Shown here piece after piece: positions 1 through 10,012 of a DNA stretch of 64,000 nt. Origin of the DNA: Candidatus Ventrousia excrementavium (GTDB taxonomy: Bacteria > Bacillota > Clostridia > Oscillospirales > Butyricicoccaceae); the NCBI GenBank assembly GCA_018714845.1, contig DVMR01000033.1, positions 1 to 64,000 of the forward strand, given 5' to 3'. A program made the position numbers and the translations under genes. The notes under the pieces were generated by a model, which saw nothing but the letters and a program-made list of their open reading frames with translations, did not search any database and was not told where the DNA came from. The stretch's first letter is position 1. Each line of letters starts with the position of its first letter.

Positions 1-12
1 TTTTATCTTTTC

Positions 13-669
13 TTAAATGAACAGCTGTGCCTGCGACGGTCTTCCCTGCCAGACAACGACCAGTGTTCCCTGCTGAACGGAAACTTCAGCCGCGCCTCCA
101 ATAAATTCATTGCTCAGACCGAGCGGAACGCGGCTGTCCAGTTCTGCGTTTTCCAGCGGGAACTTGAGCTGCCGCAGCGTCACGCCGGAGGCGTGCGCGC
201 CGTGACAGAAAACCGACAGAAAGCCGTGGCATGCGGGGTCGAACCGCAGGGATGCGTTTTCAATAACCGTGACGACCTGTCCCCTGCCGACCAGCCATCC
301 GGAAGCTCCCTGCTGTGCAAGCCATGCCAGTGTCTGAATGTTGGCGAGCGAATGGTCGAGCCGTTCTCCGCCCAGACCGCCGTACAGCGCAAATGCACGG
401 AATCCGCGCTCCAGTCCCAGTTTAACGGCGAGCGCAGTGTCTCCGTCGTCCTTGCGCACCGGATGGCGTACAATGTTCGGAAAATCGGGCACCGTGTCAA
501 GGGAATCAAAATCGCCCAGCAGAATATCCGGCGTGATGCCAAGGCCGGTCAGGTGCACATACCCGCCGTCAGCCGCGATGACCAGATCGCCCGGCCGCGG
601 TGAAAAGTCAATGGCGTCAAAGTCGCCGGCCCCGACGACCCAGCACACAGGTTGATTTTGCGGAATCAT
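13..669 (-). CDS. thiN: Thiamine pyrophosphokinase (thiamine diphosphokinase)
   Basis: Cytosolic enzyme that transfers pyrophosphate from ATP to thiamine to make thiamine diphosphate. The 218-residue protein has the usual family length. An N-terminal catalytic half carries AADGG (about 33-37), LGDFDS (51-56) and KDDGDT (73-78), the acidic Mg-ATP motifs of the family, followed by a C-terminal thiamine-binding beta sandwich. The ATG at 669 follows a GGAG ribosome binding site 11 bases downstream of rsmG, so it is the last gene of the pxpABC-mnmEG-rsmG unit. No thiamine riboswitch is visible. Family call is firm; co-transcription with rsmG is inferred from spacing. Confidence 0.9.
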   Translation of the reverse strand: MIPQNQPVCWVVGAGDFDAIDFSPRPGDLVIAADGGYVHLTGLGITPDILLGDFDSLDTVPDFPNIVRHPVRKDDGDTALAVKLGLERGFRAFALYGGLGGERLDHSLANIQTLAWLAQQGASGWLVGRGQVVTVIENASLRFDPACHGFLSVFCHGAHASGVTLRQLKFPLENAELDSRVPLGLSNEFIGGAAEVSVQQGTLVVVWQGRPSQAQLFI

Positions 670-680
670 GGCAGTTCTCC

Positions 681-1394
681 TTACAGTGGGTTTTGGCTGA
701 TTTTGGCATAGCGGCGCGGATATTTGGCCGGCGTTTCACCGGTCTTTTGAATGAGCACGACGCACTTTTTCCCCTCTACGCCCGGCAGCGTATACGAGCG
801 CGTGCCCTGCAGCGCGCCGCCCAGAACATCGATTGCGCGGCGCGCCTGTTTAAGCTCTGCGGCAAAGGCTTCGTTGTCGCTTTTGAGGGGCAGAAACTGT
901 CCGCCCATGCGCAGGTATGGCAGGCAGAGCTCGCTTAATATATTGAGCGGCGCCACAGCGCGGGACAGCACAATTTCAAAGTTGGCCCGCATTCCTTTTG
1001 CAATCAGTTCTTCGGCGCGCGCGGCAAAAGCTGTCACTGACAGGCCGAGAGCATCGGCGCTTTTGACAATAAAATCAATTCGTTTTTGGGTACTGTCGAC
1101 AAAGGTAATGTCGAGTGAAGGGTCGTACAGCTTGAGCGGCATACCGGGGAAACCGGGGCCCGTGCCGATGTCGATGACTTTTTTGCCGTGCAGGTCCGCA
1201 CAGGTCAAAATTGACAGGCTGTCAAGCACATGGCGCACGGCAAAGGCATCAGGCTCGGTGACGGCGGTCAGGTTCATGACCTTGTTGGTCTCGAGCACCA
1301 GACTGCAAAAGGCCTCGAGCCGCGCAAGGGCGTCATCCGGGGCCGGAAGGTCCCAGGCCGAAAGTCCGTCGCGGACAATATCTTTAAAGCTCAT
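681..1394 (-). CDS. rsmG: 16S rRNA (guanine-N7) methyltransferase RsmG
   Basis: S-adenosylmethionine-dependent methyltransferase that modifies a guanine in the 530 loop of 16S rRNA. The 237-residue length is typical. NLTA (41-44), HVLDSL (55-60) and the SAM-binding GTGPGFPG loop (77-84) are all present, with a Rossmann fold after them. The ATG at 1394 lies inside the end of mnmG (11-base overlap) and its ribosome binding site is within mnmG, indicating translational coupling. The mnmG-rsmG order is the standard origin-proximal arrangement of Firmicutes. Confidence 0.95.
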   Translation of the reverse strand: MSFKDIVRDGLSAWDLPAPDDALARLEAFCSLVLETNKVMNLTAVTEPDAFAVRHVLDSLSILTCADLHGKKVIDIGTGPGFPGMPLKLYDPSLDITFVDSTQKRIDFIVKSADALGLSVTAFAARAEELIAKGMRANFEIVLSRAVAPLNILSELCLPYLRMGGQFLPLKSDNEAFAAELKQARRAIDVLGGALQGTRSYTLPGVEGKKCVVLIQKTGETPAKYPRRYAKISQNPL

Positions 1395-3273
1395 GTTTCT
1401 CCTCCATCTGGGACAAAATGACCATCAGCGCCGCCACATCAGCCGGCGAAACGCCGGAAATGCGCCCCGCCTGTCCCAGTGTGCGCGGCCGGATGCGGTC
1501 GAGCTTTTGACGCGCTTCGGTGCGCAGCAGGCTCATGGACAGATAGTCGAGGCCCTCGGGCAGGGACCGCGATTCCATGCGCTGCATATCGGCGATGTCG
1601 CGCTCCTGCCGGCGGATATATCCCTCGTACTTGACGGCAATTTCAACCTGCTCGGCCACATCGGCCGGAATGTCGGGGCGGTCAGGGTCAATAGCGCTCA
1701 GCGCATTGTAATCAAGCTCAGGCCGGCGCAGAAGTTCGAGAAGACTGGCGCCCCGCAGAGCCAGAGGACTGGTTTTGTGTGAGGCGAGAAAATCGTTGAC
1801 CGCCTGACTGGGCGGAGCAATGGTCTTTTGCAGGCGCTTGAGCTCAAGTTCGGTCAGGCGCGCCTTTTGCCGCGCTTTTTCGGCGCGCTCGGGAGAGACC
1901 AGCCCCAGTGCAAGACCCTTTTCCATCAGGCGGAGGTCGGCGTTGTCCTGCCGGCAGACCAGCCGGTACTCAGACCGCGACGTCATCATGCGGTACGGTT
2001 CATTCGTGCCTTTGGTGACCAAATCGTCGATCAGGGTGCCGATGTAGCCGTCCATCCGCGTCAGGGTAAAAGGCGGCTCGCCGCGCACAAAAAGATGGGC
2101 GTTGATGCCGGCAATCAGCCCCTGTGCCGCCGCCTCTTCGTATCCTGAGCTGCCGCACAGCTGTCCGGCGGCGAACAGCCCCGGCACGCTTTTGACGGCC
2201 AGGCGGGCGTCGAGGCACAGCGGGTCAATGCAGTCGTATTCAATGGCATAGCCCGGGCGCATGATTTCAGCGTGCTCCAGGCCGCGAATGGTACGCACCA
2301 TGGCGACCTGTACGTCCTCGGGCAGCGACGTCGAAAGCCCCTGCAGGTAAAGCTCGCCGCTGTGCTCGCCGCACGGCTCCAGAAAGAGCTGGTGGCGGTC
2401 TTTGTCAGCAAACCGCACCACCTTGTCTTCAATGGACGGGCAGTAACGCGGCCCGACGCCGTCGATGACGCCGGTGAAAAGAGGCGAACGGTCAAGCGCA
2501 CTGCGGATAATATCGTGCGTTTGTTCGTTGGTGTAGGTCATGTAGCAGCGCACGGCGTTGCGCGGGCGGACATCGGAATAAAACGAAAATCCCTGCGGGT
2601 CCGTATCTCCGTCCTGCGGCTCGAGGACTGACAGGTCGACGCTGTTTGCCGCAATACGCGGAGGGGTTCCGGTTTTAAAGCGGCGGATGGAAAGTCCCAT
2701 CGCGCGCAGGGAGCCAGTCAGCTCGGTTGTCGCCATCAGGCCGTCCGGACCCATGTCGCGCACCACGTCGCCCATAAAGGTGCGGCCCCCGAGAAAAGTG
2801 CCGGTACACAGTACGGCGGCTCTGGTCTCAAAGACCGCTCCGCTGGTCAGACGCACGGCGCGGACAGTGCCGTCGTCCGTCAGCAGGACCTCTGCGGCCT
2901 CGCCCTGACGCAACACAAGATTGGGACAGGTTTCGAGCACAGTTTTCATCACGCTGCGGTAAGCCATGCGGTCATTTTGCGCGCGCGGCGAAAAAACCGC
3001 CGGACCCTTGCCGCGGTTGAGCATACGGAACTGAATGGCCGTCTGGTCGGCTGCGCGGCCCATCTCGCCGCCCAGCGCGTCAATCTCGCGCACCAGCTGC
3101 CCTTTGGCCGTGCCGCCGATTGACGGATTGCACGGCATATTGCCTACAGCATCCAGACAGGTGCACAGGCACAGAACCCGCGAGCCCAGCCTTGCGGCGG
3201 CCAGCGCCGCCTCAATGCCGGCATGCCCGGCGCCGACGACAATGATATCATATGTTCCGGCGGAGTAATTCAC
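1384..3273 (-). CDS. mnmG: tRNA uridine-5-carboxymethylaminomethyl modification enzyme MnmG (GidA)
   Basis: FAD-dependent partner of MnmE; together they install the carboxymethylaminomethyl group on the wobble uridine of several tRNAs. The 629-residue protein has the dinucleotide-binding GAGHAG (14-19), the CNPSIGG motif and the conserved C-terminal helical domain, at the usual family length. The start is a GTG at 3273 preceded by AAGGAG at a somewhat long spacing; no better in-frame start precedes the conserved strand. It begins 30 bases after mnmE and overlaps rsmG. Confidence 0.96.
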   Translation of the reverse strand: MNYSAGTYDIIVVGAGHAGIEAALAAARLGSRVLCLCTCLDAVGNMPCNPSIGGTAKGQLVREIDALGGEMGRAADQTAIQFRMLNRGKGPAVFSPRAQNDRMAYRSVMKTVLETCPNLVLRQGEAAEVLLTDDGTVRAVRLTSGAVFETRAAVLCTGTFLGGRTFMGDVVRDMGPDGLMATTELTGSLRAMGLSIRRFKTGTPPRIAANSVDLSVLEPQDGDTDPQGFSFYSDVRPRNAVRCYMTYTNEQTHDIIRSALDRSPLFTGVIDGVGPRYCPSIEDKVVRFADKDRHQLFLEPCGEHSGELYLQGLSTSLPEDVQVAMVRTIRGLEHAEIMRPGYAIEYDCIDPLCLDARLAVKSVPGLFAAGQLCGSSGYEEAAAQGLIAGINAHLFVRGEPPFTLTRMDGYIGTLIDDLVTKGTNEPYRMMTSRSEYRLVCRQDNADLRLMEKGLALGLVSPERAEKARQKARLTELELKRLQKTIAPPSQAVNDFLASHKTSPLALRGASLLELLRRPELDYNALSAIDPDRPDIPADVAEQVEIAVKYEGYIRRQERDIADMQRMESRSLPEGLDYLSMSLLRTEARQKLDRIRPRTLGQAGRISGVSPADVAALMVILSQMEEKHEL

Positions 3274-3303
3274 AAAAAGGCTGCTCCTTTTTTGAAAGAA
3301 TAC

Positions 3304-4662
3304 TTATTTTCCCACGCAGAAGCGCGAGAAGATGTCCTTGACGACATCCTGCGAGACGTCCTCGCCTGTCACTTCGCCCAAAAAGCGAATAGCCTGCTCG
3401 ACGTCGAGAAGAAAGGCGTCGGCCGTCATACCGGCTTGTGCCGAGGCCAGCGCGGCATTGACCGAATCAAGAGCGCGGCGCAAAAGAGCGGCCTGCCGCG
3501 GGCTGGTGACCAGCACTTCGCCCGCCTGCGGAATCAAACCGCTCAGCCATTGACACAGCGCCTTCAGGCCCTGCCCTGTTTTGGATGACAGAGAAAAGAC
3601 GGCGTCAAACCTGTCCGCCAGCACAGCAGGGTCAAAGGCGGCAGGCAGGTCGTTTTTGCTGACCACGGCAGCACAGGGCTTGCCCCGCAGTGCTTCAGGC
3701 AGCGCTTCGGGGTCATCAGCCAAAGGCTGTGAGCCGTCAAAAACCCACAGTGCGGCACGCGCACGCTGCGCGGCCTGAAGCGCCCGTTCGACGCCAATGC
3801 GCTCGGCCTCGCCTTCCGGCGTGCGGATTCCTGCCGTGTCAAGCAGGAGCACGCGACCACCGGCCAGTGCGATAGGCTGTTCCAGAACATCGCGCGTCGT
3901 GCCTGCTTCGGCAGTGACAATGGCGCGTTCAGCGCCTGCCAGAGCGTTGAACAGGGACGACTTGCCGGCATTGGGGCGGCCTACAACAGCGACCGGAAAG
4001 CCCGATTTTAAAAGACTGCCCCGCTCAAAGCCGTCACACAGCGCAGTCAGCTGCTGTCCGGCGCGCAGCAGAGTATCGGCCGCGCGGCTGTATTCAAAGG
4101 GGTCGATGTCCTCGTCGGGGTAGTCGCACACCGCGTAAAAGTGGGCGCACAGCGCGGTCAGTTCGCTGCGCAGTGCGCGCAGCGGCGTACCGATGGCGCC
4201 GTCCAGCTGGGCGGCCGCGTTGAGGGCTTCCTGCTCAGTCTGCGCGTCGAGCATATCGGCAACGGCTTCGGCTTCGACGAGGCCCAGCTTGCCGTTTAGA
4301 AAGGCGCGCCGCGTGAACTCGCCCGGTCCGGCTGGACGGGCGCCCAGCGCAAAGGCGTGGCGAAGGGCGCCTTCGACAACAGCCGGGGAACCGTGACAGA
4401 AGATTTCAGCCATGTCCTCACCCGTGTAACTGTGCGGCGCACGATAAAACGCTGCAAGGCACAAATCAAGGCTTTTGCCCGATTGCGACAACAACTTTCC
4501 GTAATATAAATGATAAGTTTTCTTTTTAGTAATAGGAATTTCGTCTTTGGGCACAAATATTTTGTCTATAATGGCTCCAGTATCAGGGCCGGAGAGGCGG
4601 ACAATGCCAATGGCAGCAGGCAGAGCGCCTCCTGAACAGGCGGCAATGGTGTCTTGCGTCAT
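3304..4662 (-). CDS. mnmE: tRNA modification GTPase MnmE (TrmE)
   Basis: G protein that forms the MnmEG wobble-uridine modification complex. From the chosen ATG at 4662 the product is 452 residues, the normal length; a longer frame to 4761 exists, but AGGGAGG sits just before 4662 and homology begins there. The N-terminal folate-binding domain is followed by G1 GRPNAGKSS (228-236), the DTAG motif (275-278), SKND, and the C-terminal FCVGK, which carries the catalytic cysteine. Only 32 bases separate it from pxpC, so it probably shares the upstream promoter. Confidence 0.95.
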   Translation of the reverse strand: MTQDTIAACSGGALPAAIGIVRLSGPDTGAIIDKIFVPKDEIPITKKKTYHLYYGKLLSQSGKSLDLCLAAFYRAPHSYTGEDMAEIFCHGSPAVVEGALRHAFALGARPAGPGEFTRRAFLNGKLGLVEAEAVADMLDAQTEQEALNAAAQLDGAIGTPLRALRSELTALCAHFYAVCDYPDEDIDPFEYSRAADTLLRAGQQLTALCDGFERGSLLKSGFPVAVVGRPNAGKSSLFNALAGAERAIVTAEAGTTRDVLEQPIALAGGRVLLLDTAGIRTPEGEAERIGVERALQAAQRARAALWVFDGSQPLADDPEALPEALRGKPCAAVVSKNDLPAAFDPAVLADRFDAVFSLSSKTGQGLKALCQWLSGLIPQAGEVLVTSPRQAALLRRALDSVNAALASAQAGMTADAFLLDVEQAIRFLGEVTGEDVSQDVVKDIFSRFCVGK

Positions 4663-4694
4663 ATTGGTTCGCCTCCCTTTTTGTACATACAAAA

Positions 4695-5651
4695 TTACCA
4701 GAGCATCGTTTCTTCGTCCAGCGTTTCGCGCAGGCGGCGCAGGTCTTTTTTCCATGCGCACGTCAGCGCCTCGGCCTCGTCCTGCGTCACAGCGGCAAAG
4801 CGCAGCGGATGCCCGGCCGCCATCTGGGCGATGCGACCCAGGTCCGGCGTGATGACAACAGCAATTTTGGCATAGCCGCCTGTTGTCTGTCGGTCAGCCA
4901 TCATGATGATCGGCTGTCCGGAAGGCACCTGAACAGCCCCCATAACGATTCCATCTGATATAATATTTCCGTCTTTATCCTGTGCGTATTCGATTTTAGG
5001 CCCCTCAAGCCGGTATCCCATGCGATCGCTCTTGCTGGTCACGGTGTAGGTGCCGGATAAAAAGGTCTGGATACCGCGCTGCGAAAAGCTGTCGTCCTGC
5101 GGCCCCAGAACGACGCGCAGCGGCGAATCAGCGGCTGAACGCAGCATTTCTGCGCGGCGTTCGGCCAGATTGGGGAGCCACACCTGCGCGTCACGGAAAG
5201 GCAAAACATCGCCGTCACGCAGCAGCCGGCCCTGAAAACCGCCGAACCCGCCCTTCAGGTCGGTTGAACGGCTGCCCATGACGGGCGGAAGGTCAAAGCC
5301 GCCGGCCACGGCGAGCACGCCGCGGAAGCCTTTTTTGGCGAATCCCGTTTCGAGCAGGTCTCCCTTTTTGGCCAGCACAGCGCGGCCGGTTTCGATGGGC
5401 ACGCCATTGAGACGGGGCGAAAAGTCAGCGCCCGCCAGGGCAAAGATATTGGGACTTTCAAACCGAACGGCACAGCCGGCGCCGGTCAGCTCAAGCGCGG
5501 CTTCGGTCTCGTCATTGCCGCACAGGATATTGGCTATGGCCAGTGCCTCGGGGTCCATGGCGCCACATACCGGCACGCCGAAGCGCTGCCAGCCCATGCG
5601 GCCGCCGTCCTGCACGCTTGTCATCATGCCTGCCTTGAGAACGGTCAGCAT
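4695..5651 (-). CDS. pxpC: 5-oxoprolinase subunit PxpC (KipA-like, biotin-dependent carboxyltransferase family)
   Basis: Subunit of the ATP-dependent 5-oxoprolinase PxpABC, which opens pyroglutamate to glutamate in the cytosol. The 318-residue protein has the KipA/urea amidolyase C-terminal fold: an N-terminal MQDGGR-like stretch (here QDGGRMGWQRFGVP, about 14-27) and the SDRMGYRLEG motif near 215. Its ATG at 5651 overlaps the end of pxpB by a few bases. In Bacillus the related KipA/KipI pair was first studied in kinase inhibition, but the adjacency of all three pxp genes favours 5-oxoproline degradation. Confidence 0.9.
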   Translation of the reverse strand: MLTVLKAGMMTSVQDGGRMGWQRFGVPVCGAMDPEALAIANILCGNDETEAALELTGAGCAVRFESPNIFALAGADFSPRLNGVPIETGRAVLAKKGDLLETGFAKKGFRGVLAVAGGFDLPPVMGSRSTDLKGGFGGFQGRLLRDGDVLPFRDAQVWLPNLAERRAEMLRSAADSPLRVVLGPQDDSFSQRGIQTFLSGTYTVTSKSDRMGYRLEGPKIEYAQDKDGNIISDGIVMGAVQVPSGQPIIMMADRQTTGGYAKIAVVITPDLGRIAQMAAGHPLRFAAVTQDEAEALTCAWKKDLRRLRETLDEETMLW

Positions 5652-6334
5652 GCTTCGTCACTCCCTCCCAGCCGGCGGTATTCCGCCTCGTCAATGGGCA
5701 CGAACCGCACCCGCTGCCCGGCGGACAGCAGAAACGGCTGCTCGCGCTGCGGGTCAAAAAGTCTGAGTGGGGTGCGGCCGATAATCTGCCAGCCGCCGGG
5801 AGAGGCAATGGGGTACACACCGGTCTGCTCGCCAGCAATGCCGACACTGCCGGCCGGAATGCGGACACGGGGCGTTTGCAGCCGGGGCGCGGCGATGCGG
5901 CCGTCCATGCCGCCCAGATAGGGAAACCCGGGCGTAAAGCCCAGCATATAAATGAGATAATCGGTCTGACTATGTATCTGAATGACCTGCTCCGGCGAAA
6001 GTCCGGCATTTTGCGCCACAAAGTCAAGGTCCTGGCCGCAGAAGCCACCGTACAGAACCGGAAGCTCGACAAGCGTTCCGGCTGCTGCGGCCGGTCCGTC
6101 CAGATGCCGGCACAGCTCGGTCAGCGCGGCGGTGAGCTGCGTATGCGAAGTCAGCGAAGAGTCATACTGCACGGTCAGAGAACAGTACGCGGGAACAAGC
6201 TCGCGCACACCAGGCAGGCGGGCCTCAGTGATGAGCGCGGTCAGTGCGGTGACGCGGGCGTTAATTTCAGGACTGATGCCCTGCCCCAGTTCTACGGTCA
6301 GGGCGCTGTCGCCACAGGCAAGAAACCGTGCCAT
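5645..6334 (-). CDS. pxpB: 5-oxoprolinase subunit PxpB (KipI-like allophanate hydrolase subunit 1 family)
   Basis: Second subunit of 5-oxoprolinase. The 229-residue protein shows the family signature GFTPGFPYLGGMD (about 152-164) and the C-terminal IASPGGWQIIGRTP stretch that contributes to the active site of the PxpB-PxpC pair. The start at 6334 abuts the stop of pxpA directly and its end overlaps pxpC, a tightly coupled arrangement that supports a stoichiometric complex. Confidence 0.92.
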   Translation of the reverse strand: MARFLACGDSALTVELGQGISPEINARVTALTALITEARLPGVRELVPAYCSLTVQYDSSLTSHTQLTAALTELCRHLDGPAAAAGTLVELPVLYGGFCGQDLDFVAQNAGLSPEQVIQIHSQTDYLIYMLGFTPGFPYLGGMDGRIAAPRLQTPRVRIPAGSVGIAGEQTGVYPIASPGGWQIIGRTPLRLFDPQREQPFLLSAGQRVRFVPIDEAEYRRLGGSDEAC

Positions 6335-7102
6335 TTACAGCACCTCGCGCAGGGGCGCGACAGTGACGCCGGCTTTTTGCAGCGCAGCGCGGATGCTCTG
6401 AACAAAGGCAAGGGCCTTGGGACCATCGCCATGGACGCAAATGGAGTCAGCGCGCACAGTGATGTCGCGGCCTGTAATGGCCTGAACCTTGCCATCAGTG
6501 ACCATGCGCACAACGCGGGCAATGGCCTCATTTTCATCGGTAATCATGGCGCCGGGCTTTTTGCGGTCAACAAGTGAACCGTCCTCTTCGTAGGCCCGGT
6601 CGGCAAAAACCTCCTGCGCGACAGGCAGGCCGAGCGACAGAGCGGCATCGACGGCAGCCGAGCCGGCCAGCGCCATGACAATCAGATTTTTGCCGCAGTC
6701 GCGGATGCCCTGACACACGGCCTCGGCCAGCGCAGGGTCGCGCCCCATGGCGTTGTACAGGGCGCCGTGCGGTTTGACATGCTGCAGTTCCAGCCCTTCA
6801 GCCCGGCAAAAGGCCATGAGTGCGCCGACCTGGTACTTGATATAGGCCCGGGCCTCGTCAGCCGTAATGCTCATGTTGCGCCGGCCAAAACCCAAAAGGT
6901 CGGGATAAGACGGATGAGCGCCCACGGCGACGCCGCTTTGACGGCACAGGCTGACGGTTTTCTGCATGACAAGCGGGTCTCCGCCGTGCCAGCCGCAGGC
7001 CACGTTAGCCGACGTGATGTGCGGAATGACGTCAGCATCCATGCCCAGGGTATAGGTGGCAAAGCTTTCTCCAAGATCACAGTTCAGGTCAATGCGCGGC
7101 AT
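6335..7102 (-). CDS. pxpA: 5-oxoprolinase subunit PxpA (LamB/YcsF family)
   Basis: First subunit of 5-oxoprolinase, a TIM-barrel-like LamB/YcsF protein. The 255-residue length is typical. The N-terminus reads IDLNCDLGES followed by ITSANVACGWHGGDP (about 30-44), and VKPHGALYN (about 109-117) is also present, all diagnostic of the family. It is the first gene of the seven-gene minus-strand unit; a well-formed promoter lies about 50 bases upstream. Spontaneous cyclisation of glutamine and glutamate makes 5-oxoproline in all cells, so the enzyme is partly a repair function. Confidence 0.93.
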   Translation of the reverse strand: MPRIDLNCDLGESFATYTLGMDADVIPHITSANVACGWHGGDPLVMQKTVSLCRQSGVAVGAHPSYPDLLGFGRRNMSITADEARAYIKYQVGALMAFCRAEGLELQHVKPHGALYNAMGRDPALAEAVCQGIRDCGKNLIVMALAGSAAVDAALSLGLPVAQEVFADRAYEEDGSLVDRKKPGAMITDENEAIARVVRMVTDGKVQAITGRDITVRADSICVHGDGPKALAFVQSIRAALQKAGVTVAPLREVL

Positions 7103-7148
7103 CGGTCATCAGCTCCTCGTTCGATTTTTAAATACAAATAATTATATT

Positions 7149-7177
7149 ATTATAAAAATATACAGTTTATTGTTGAA
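7149..7177 (-). promoter_or_regulatory. Sigma-A-type promoter of the pxpABC-mnmEG-rsmG-thiN unit
   Basis: Read on the minus strand, TTCAAC (7177-7172) and a perfect TATAAT (7154-7149) are separated by 17 bases in a very AT-rich stretch just before pxpA. The -35 matches only half of consensus; the -10 and the spacing are ideal. Confidence 0.55.
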
Positions 7178-7198
7178 ATGGGGCCTTTTTAAGCGTTA

Positions 7199-7253
7199 AC
7201 CCCCTCCTCCCTGCCCCGCGGGAAGTGTCCCGGTACAGGGGCAGGAGCAGGGG
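7199..7253 (-). terminator. GC-rich hairpin downstream of secA
   Basis: Imperfect inverted repeat of CCCCTGCTCCTGCCCC and GGGGCAGGGAGGAGGGG about 20 bases past the secA stop. It has no clear U-tract, so termination is an inference from its position between secA and the pxpA promoter. Confidence 0.35.
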
Positions 7254-7273
7254 CTGTGTCGGAAGCGAGAGGG

Positions 7274-10012
7274 TTATTCGTTTCTGCCGCAGCACTTTTT
7301 GTACTTCAGACCGCTGCCGCAGGGGCACGGATCGTTCCGGCCGGGCTTTTTGCCTTTGCGTACCGGCTGCTGTTTGACCGTGCCGTCACCGGCGCCGATG
7401 GCGGCGCTTTCTTTGGCCACCTTTTCACGTTTGGGCCCTTCGCCGCGAATCTGTGCCAGGAAGATGATGCGGGCCGTATCTTCACGCACCTCGTCAATCA
7501 TGGCTTCGAACATGTCAAAGCCCTGGCGCTTGTACTCGGTAACAGGATCCTGCTGCGCATAGGCGTTGAGACCAATGCCGCGGCGCAGCTCGTGCATGGC
7601 GTCGATGTGGTCCATCCACTTCTGATCGACTGTTTTGAGCAGGACCACACGTTCAAGCTCGCGCATGATATCGCTGCCCAGCACTTTTTCCTTGGCTTCG
7701 TACTCAGCGTGGGCGCGGGCCTTGATGCGCTCGGCAAACTGTTCAGGCGTAAGCGACGGCAGCTCGTCAGAAGTAAAGAGCTGCTCATCCGGCGCAATGA
7801 ACACACGGGTGTAGTGCTTGACGATTTCTTCTGCCTGCCAGGTGTCAAGGTGGGCCTTGCCGGCCACGATTTCATGGACCTTTTTGTCGATTGACGAATC
7901 AATCATGGACAGAATCTGCGGGTGCAGGTCTTCGCCGGCCAGCACCTGTGCGCGCTGGCGATAGATGATTTCGCGCTGATGGTTCATGACGTCGTCGTAC
8001 TCAAGCACATATTTACGCGACTGGAAGTTGCGGCTTTCGACCTTGCGCTGGGCGTTTTCAATGGCGCCCGACAGCATCCGCTGGTCAATGGGCTCGTCGT
8101 CGGGCATGCGCAGGGTTTCCATCAGGCTGTGGATGCGCTCAGAGCCGAACAGGCGCATGAGGTCGTCTTCAAGCGACAGGTAAAACGCGCTTTCGCCGGG
8201 GTCGCCCTGGCGGCCGGCGCGGCCGCGCAGCTGGTTGTCAATGCGGCGGGATTCGTGCCGCTCTGTACCGAGGATATAAAGGCCCCCGGCCTGGCGCACG
8301 AACTCGGCGTCCTTTTCAGTCTCGGCGCGGTATTTTTTCAGCTTTTCGGCAAACTGTGCCCGTGCGTCGAGCACCTCGGGGTCCTGCGTTTCGGCATAAC
8401 CGGTCGCCTCGCTCAAAAGCTCTTCGCTCATGCCCGACTTGGAAAGGTCGTCGCGCGCCATATACTCGGGGTTGCCGCCCAGCATGATGTCGGTGCCGCG
8501 GCCCGCCATGTTGGTGGCAATGGTGACGGCGTACGGCTTGCCGGCCTGGGCGACGATGTGGGCTTCTTTTTCATGGTGCTTGGCGTTGAGCACCTGGTGC
8601 TTGATGCCTTCGCGGCGCAGCATGTCGGACAAAATTTCGCTCTTTTCAATGGAAATGGTGCCGACCAGCACGGGCTGTCCCTTTTCGTGGCATTGCTTGA
8701 TGGTGCGGATGACGGCGCGGAACTTGCCGGCTTCGTTTTTGAACACCGTGTCGGGGTGGTCGACGCGAATGAGCGGTTTGTTGGTCGGAATCTCAATGAC
8801 GTCGAGCTTATAGATGTGGCGGAACTCTTCTTCCTCGGTCAGGGCGGTGCCCGTCATGCCCGACAGCTTATCATACAGCCGGAAGTAGTTTTGGAAAGTG
8901 ATGGTGGCCAGCGTCTTGCTTTCGCGCAGAACACGCACGCCTTCTTTGGCTTCGATGGCCTGGTGCAGACCCTCGTTGTAGCGGCGGCCGAACATCAGGC
9001 GGCCGGTGAACTCGTCGACAATGATAATCTCGCCGTCGCGCACCACATAGTCGACGTCTTTTTTCATGACTCCGCGGGCCTTGATGGCCTGATTGATATG
9101 GTGCATCAGGGTCATGTTTTCAGGGTCGGTCATGTTTTCAACCTTGAAATAAGCCTCGGCCTTGCGCACGCCGCGCGGCGTGATGGTGGCCGTCTTGGCC
9201 TTTTCGTCAATAATATAGTCGGCGTCAATGTCATCCTGGCTTTCTTTGGCGTCGACCTCAACGACCTTGAGCGGCGTCAGGGTGGCGGCAAAACGGTCGG
9301 CAATGGCGTACAGCTCGGTCGACTTGTCGCCCTGGCCCGAAATAATAAGCGGTGTGCGCGCCTCGTCAATCAAAATGGAGTCGACTTCGTCGACAACGGC
9401 AAAGTGGTGTCCGCGCTGGACCATTTCTTCCTTGTAAATGGCCATGTTGTCGCGCAGGTAGTCAAAGCCCATTTCGTTGTTGGTGCCATAGGTGATGTCG
9501 CAGGCATAGGCGTCGCGGCGCTGGGCGTTGGACATGCCGTGTACAATGACGCCGACCGTCAGACCGAGAAAACGGTAGACTTTGCCCATCCAGTCGCTGT
9601 CGCGCTTGGCCAGGTAGTCGTTGACCGTGACCAGATGCACGCCCTTGCCTTCAAGCGCGTTGAGATAAAGCGGCAGGGTGGCGACCAGCGTTTTGCCTTC
9701 GCCAGTCTTCATTTCGGCGATACGACCCTGGTGCAGCACGATGCCGCCGATGAGCTGCACGCGGTACGGGAACATGCCGAGCACGCGACGCGAGGCTTCA
9801 CGGCACACGGCAAATGCGTCGGGCAAAATGTCGTCCAGCGTTTCGCCGGCGTCGAGCCGGGCTTTGAGGGCTGGCGTTTGAGCGCGCAGCTCTTCGTCGG
9901 TCATGGCGGCGTATTTGCCCTCACGCTCCTCGATGGCAGTGACGAGGGGCATCAGTTTTTTAATCTCTTTCTGCGAGGTGTCGCCAAAGAGTTTTTTGAG
10001 GAATCCGGCCAT
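7274..10012 (-). CDS. secA: Preprotein translocase ATPase SecA
   Basis: Motor ATPase that drives unfolded preproteins through SecYEG. The 912-residue protein is full length: DEAD-type nucleotide-binding fold with MKTGEGKT (101-108), VVDEVDSIL and DEARTP for the Walker B region, the preprotein cross-linking domain, the second NBD with [10 protein letters not shown], and a C-terminal zinc-binding SEC-C tail [14 protein letters not shown], which binds SecB or ribosomes in other species. ATG at 10012 follows AAAGGAAG. A TATACT -10-like box lies at 10065-10070 but its -35 is poor. Single-gene transcription unit. The many exported proteins in the 20-34 kb region would depend on it. Confidence 0.97.
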   Translation of the reverse strand: MAGFLKKLFGDTSQKEIKKLMPLVTAIEEREGKYAAMTDEELRAQTPALKARLDAGETLDDILPDAFAVCREASRRVLGMFPYRVQLIGGIVLHQGRIAEMKTGEGKTLVATLPLYLNALEGKGVHLVTVNDYLAKRDSDWMGKVYRFLGLTVGVIVHGMSNAQRRDAYACDITYGTNNEMGFDYLRDNMAIYKEEMVQRGHHFAVVDEVDSILIDEARTPLIISGQGDKSTELYAIADRFAATLTPLKVVEVDAKESQDDIDADYIIDEKAKTATITPRGVRKAEAYFKVENMTDPENMTLMHHINQAIKARGVMKKDVDYVVRDGEIIIVDEFTGRLMFGRRYNEGLHQAIEAKEGVRVLRESKTLATITFQNYFRLYDKLSGMTGTALTEEEEFRHIYKLDVIEIPTNKPLIRVDHPDTVFKNEAGKFRAVIRTIKQCHEKGQPVLVGTISIEKSEILSDMLRREGIKHQVLNAKHHEKEAHIVAQAGKPYAVTIATNMAGRGTDIMLGGNPEYMARDDLSKSGMSEELLSEATGYAETQDPEVLDARAQFAEKLKKYRAETEKDAEFVRQAGGLYILGTERHESRRIDNQLRGRAGRQGDPGESAFYLSLEDDLMRLFGSERIHSLMETLRMPDDEPIDQRMLSGAIENAQRKVESRNFQSRKYVLEYDDVMNHQREIIYRQRAQVLAGEDLHPQILSMIDSSIDKKVHEIVAGKAHLDTWQAEEIVKHYTRVFIAPDEQLFTSDELPSLTPEQFAERIKARAHAEYEAKEKVLGSDIMRELERVVLLKTVDQKWMDHIDAMHELRRGIGLNAYAQQDPVTEYKRQGFDMFEAMIDEVREDTARIIFLAQIRGEGPKREKVAKESAAIGAGDGTVKQQPVRKGKKPGRNDPCPCGSGLKYKKCCGRNE

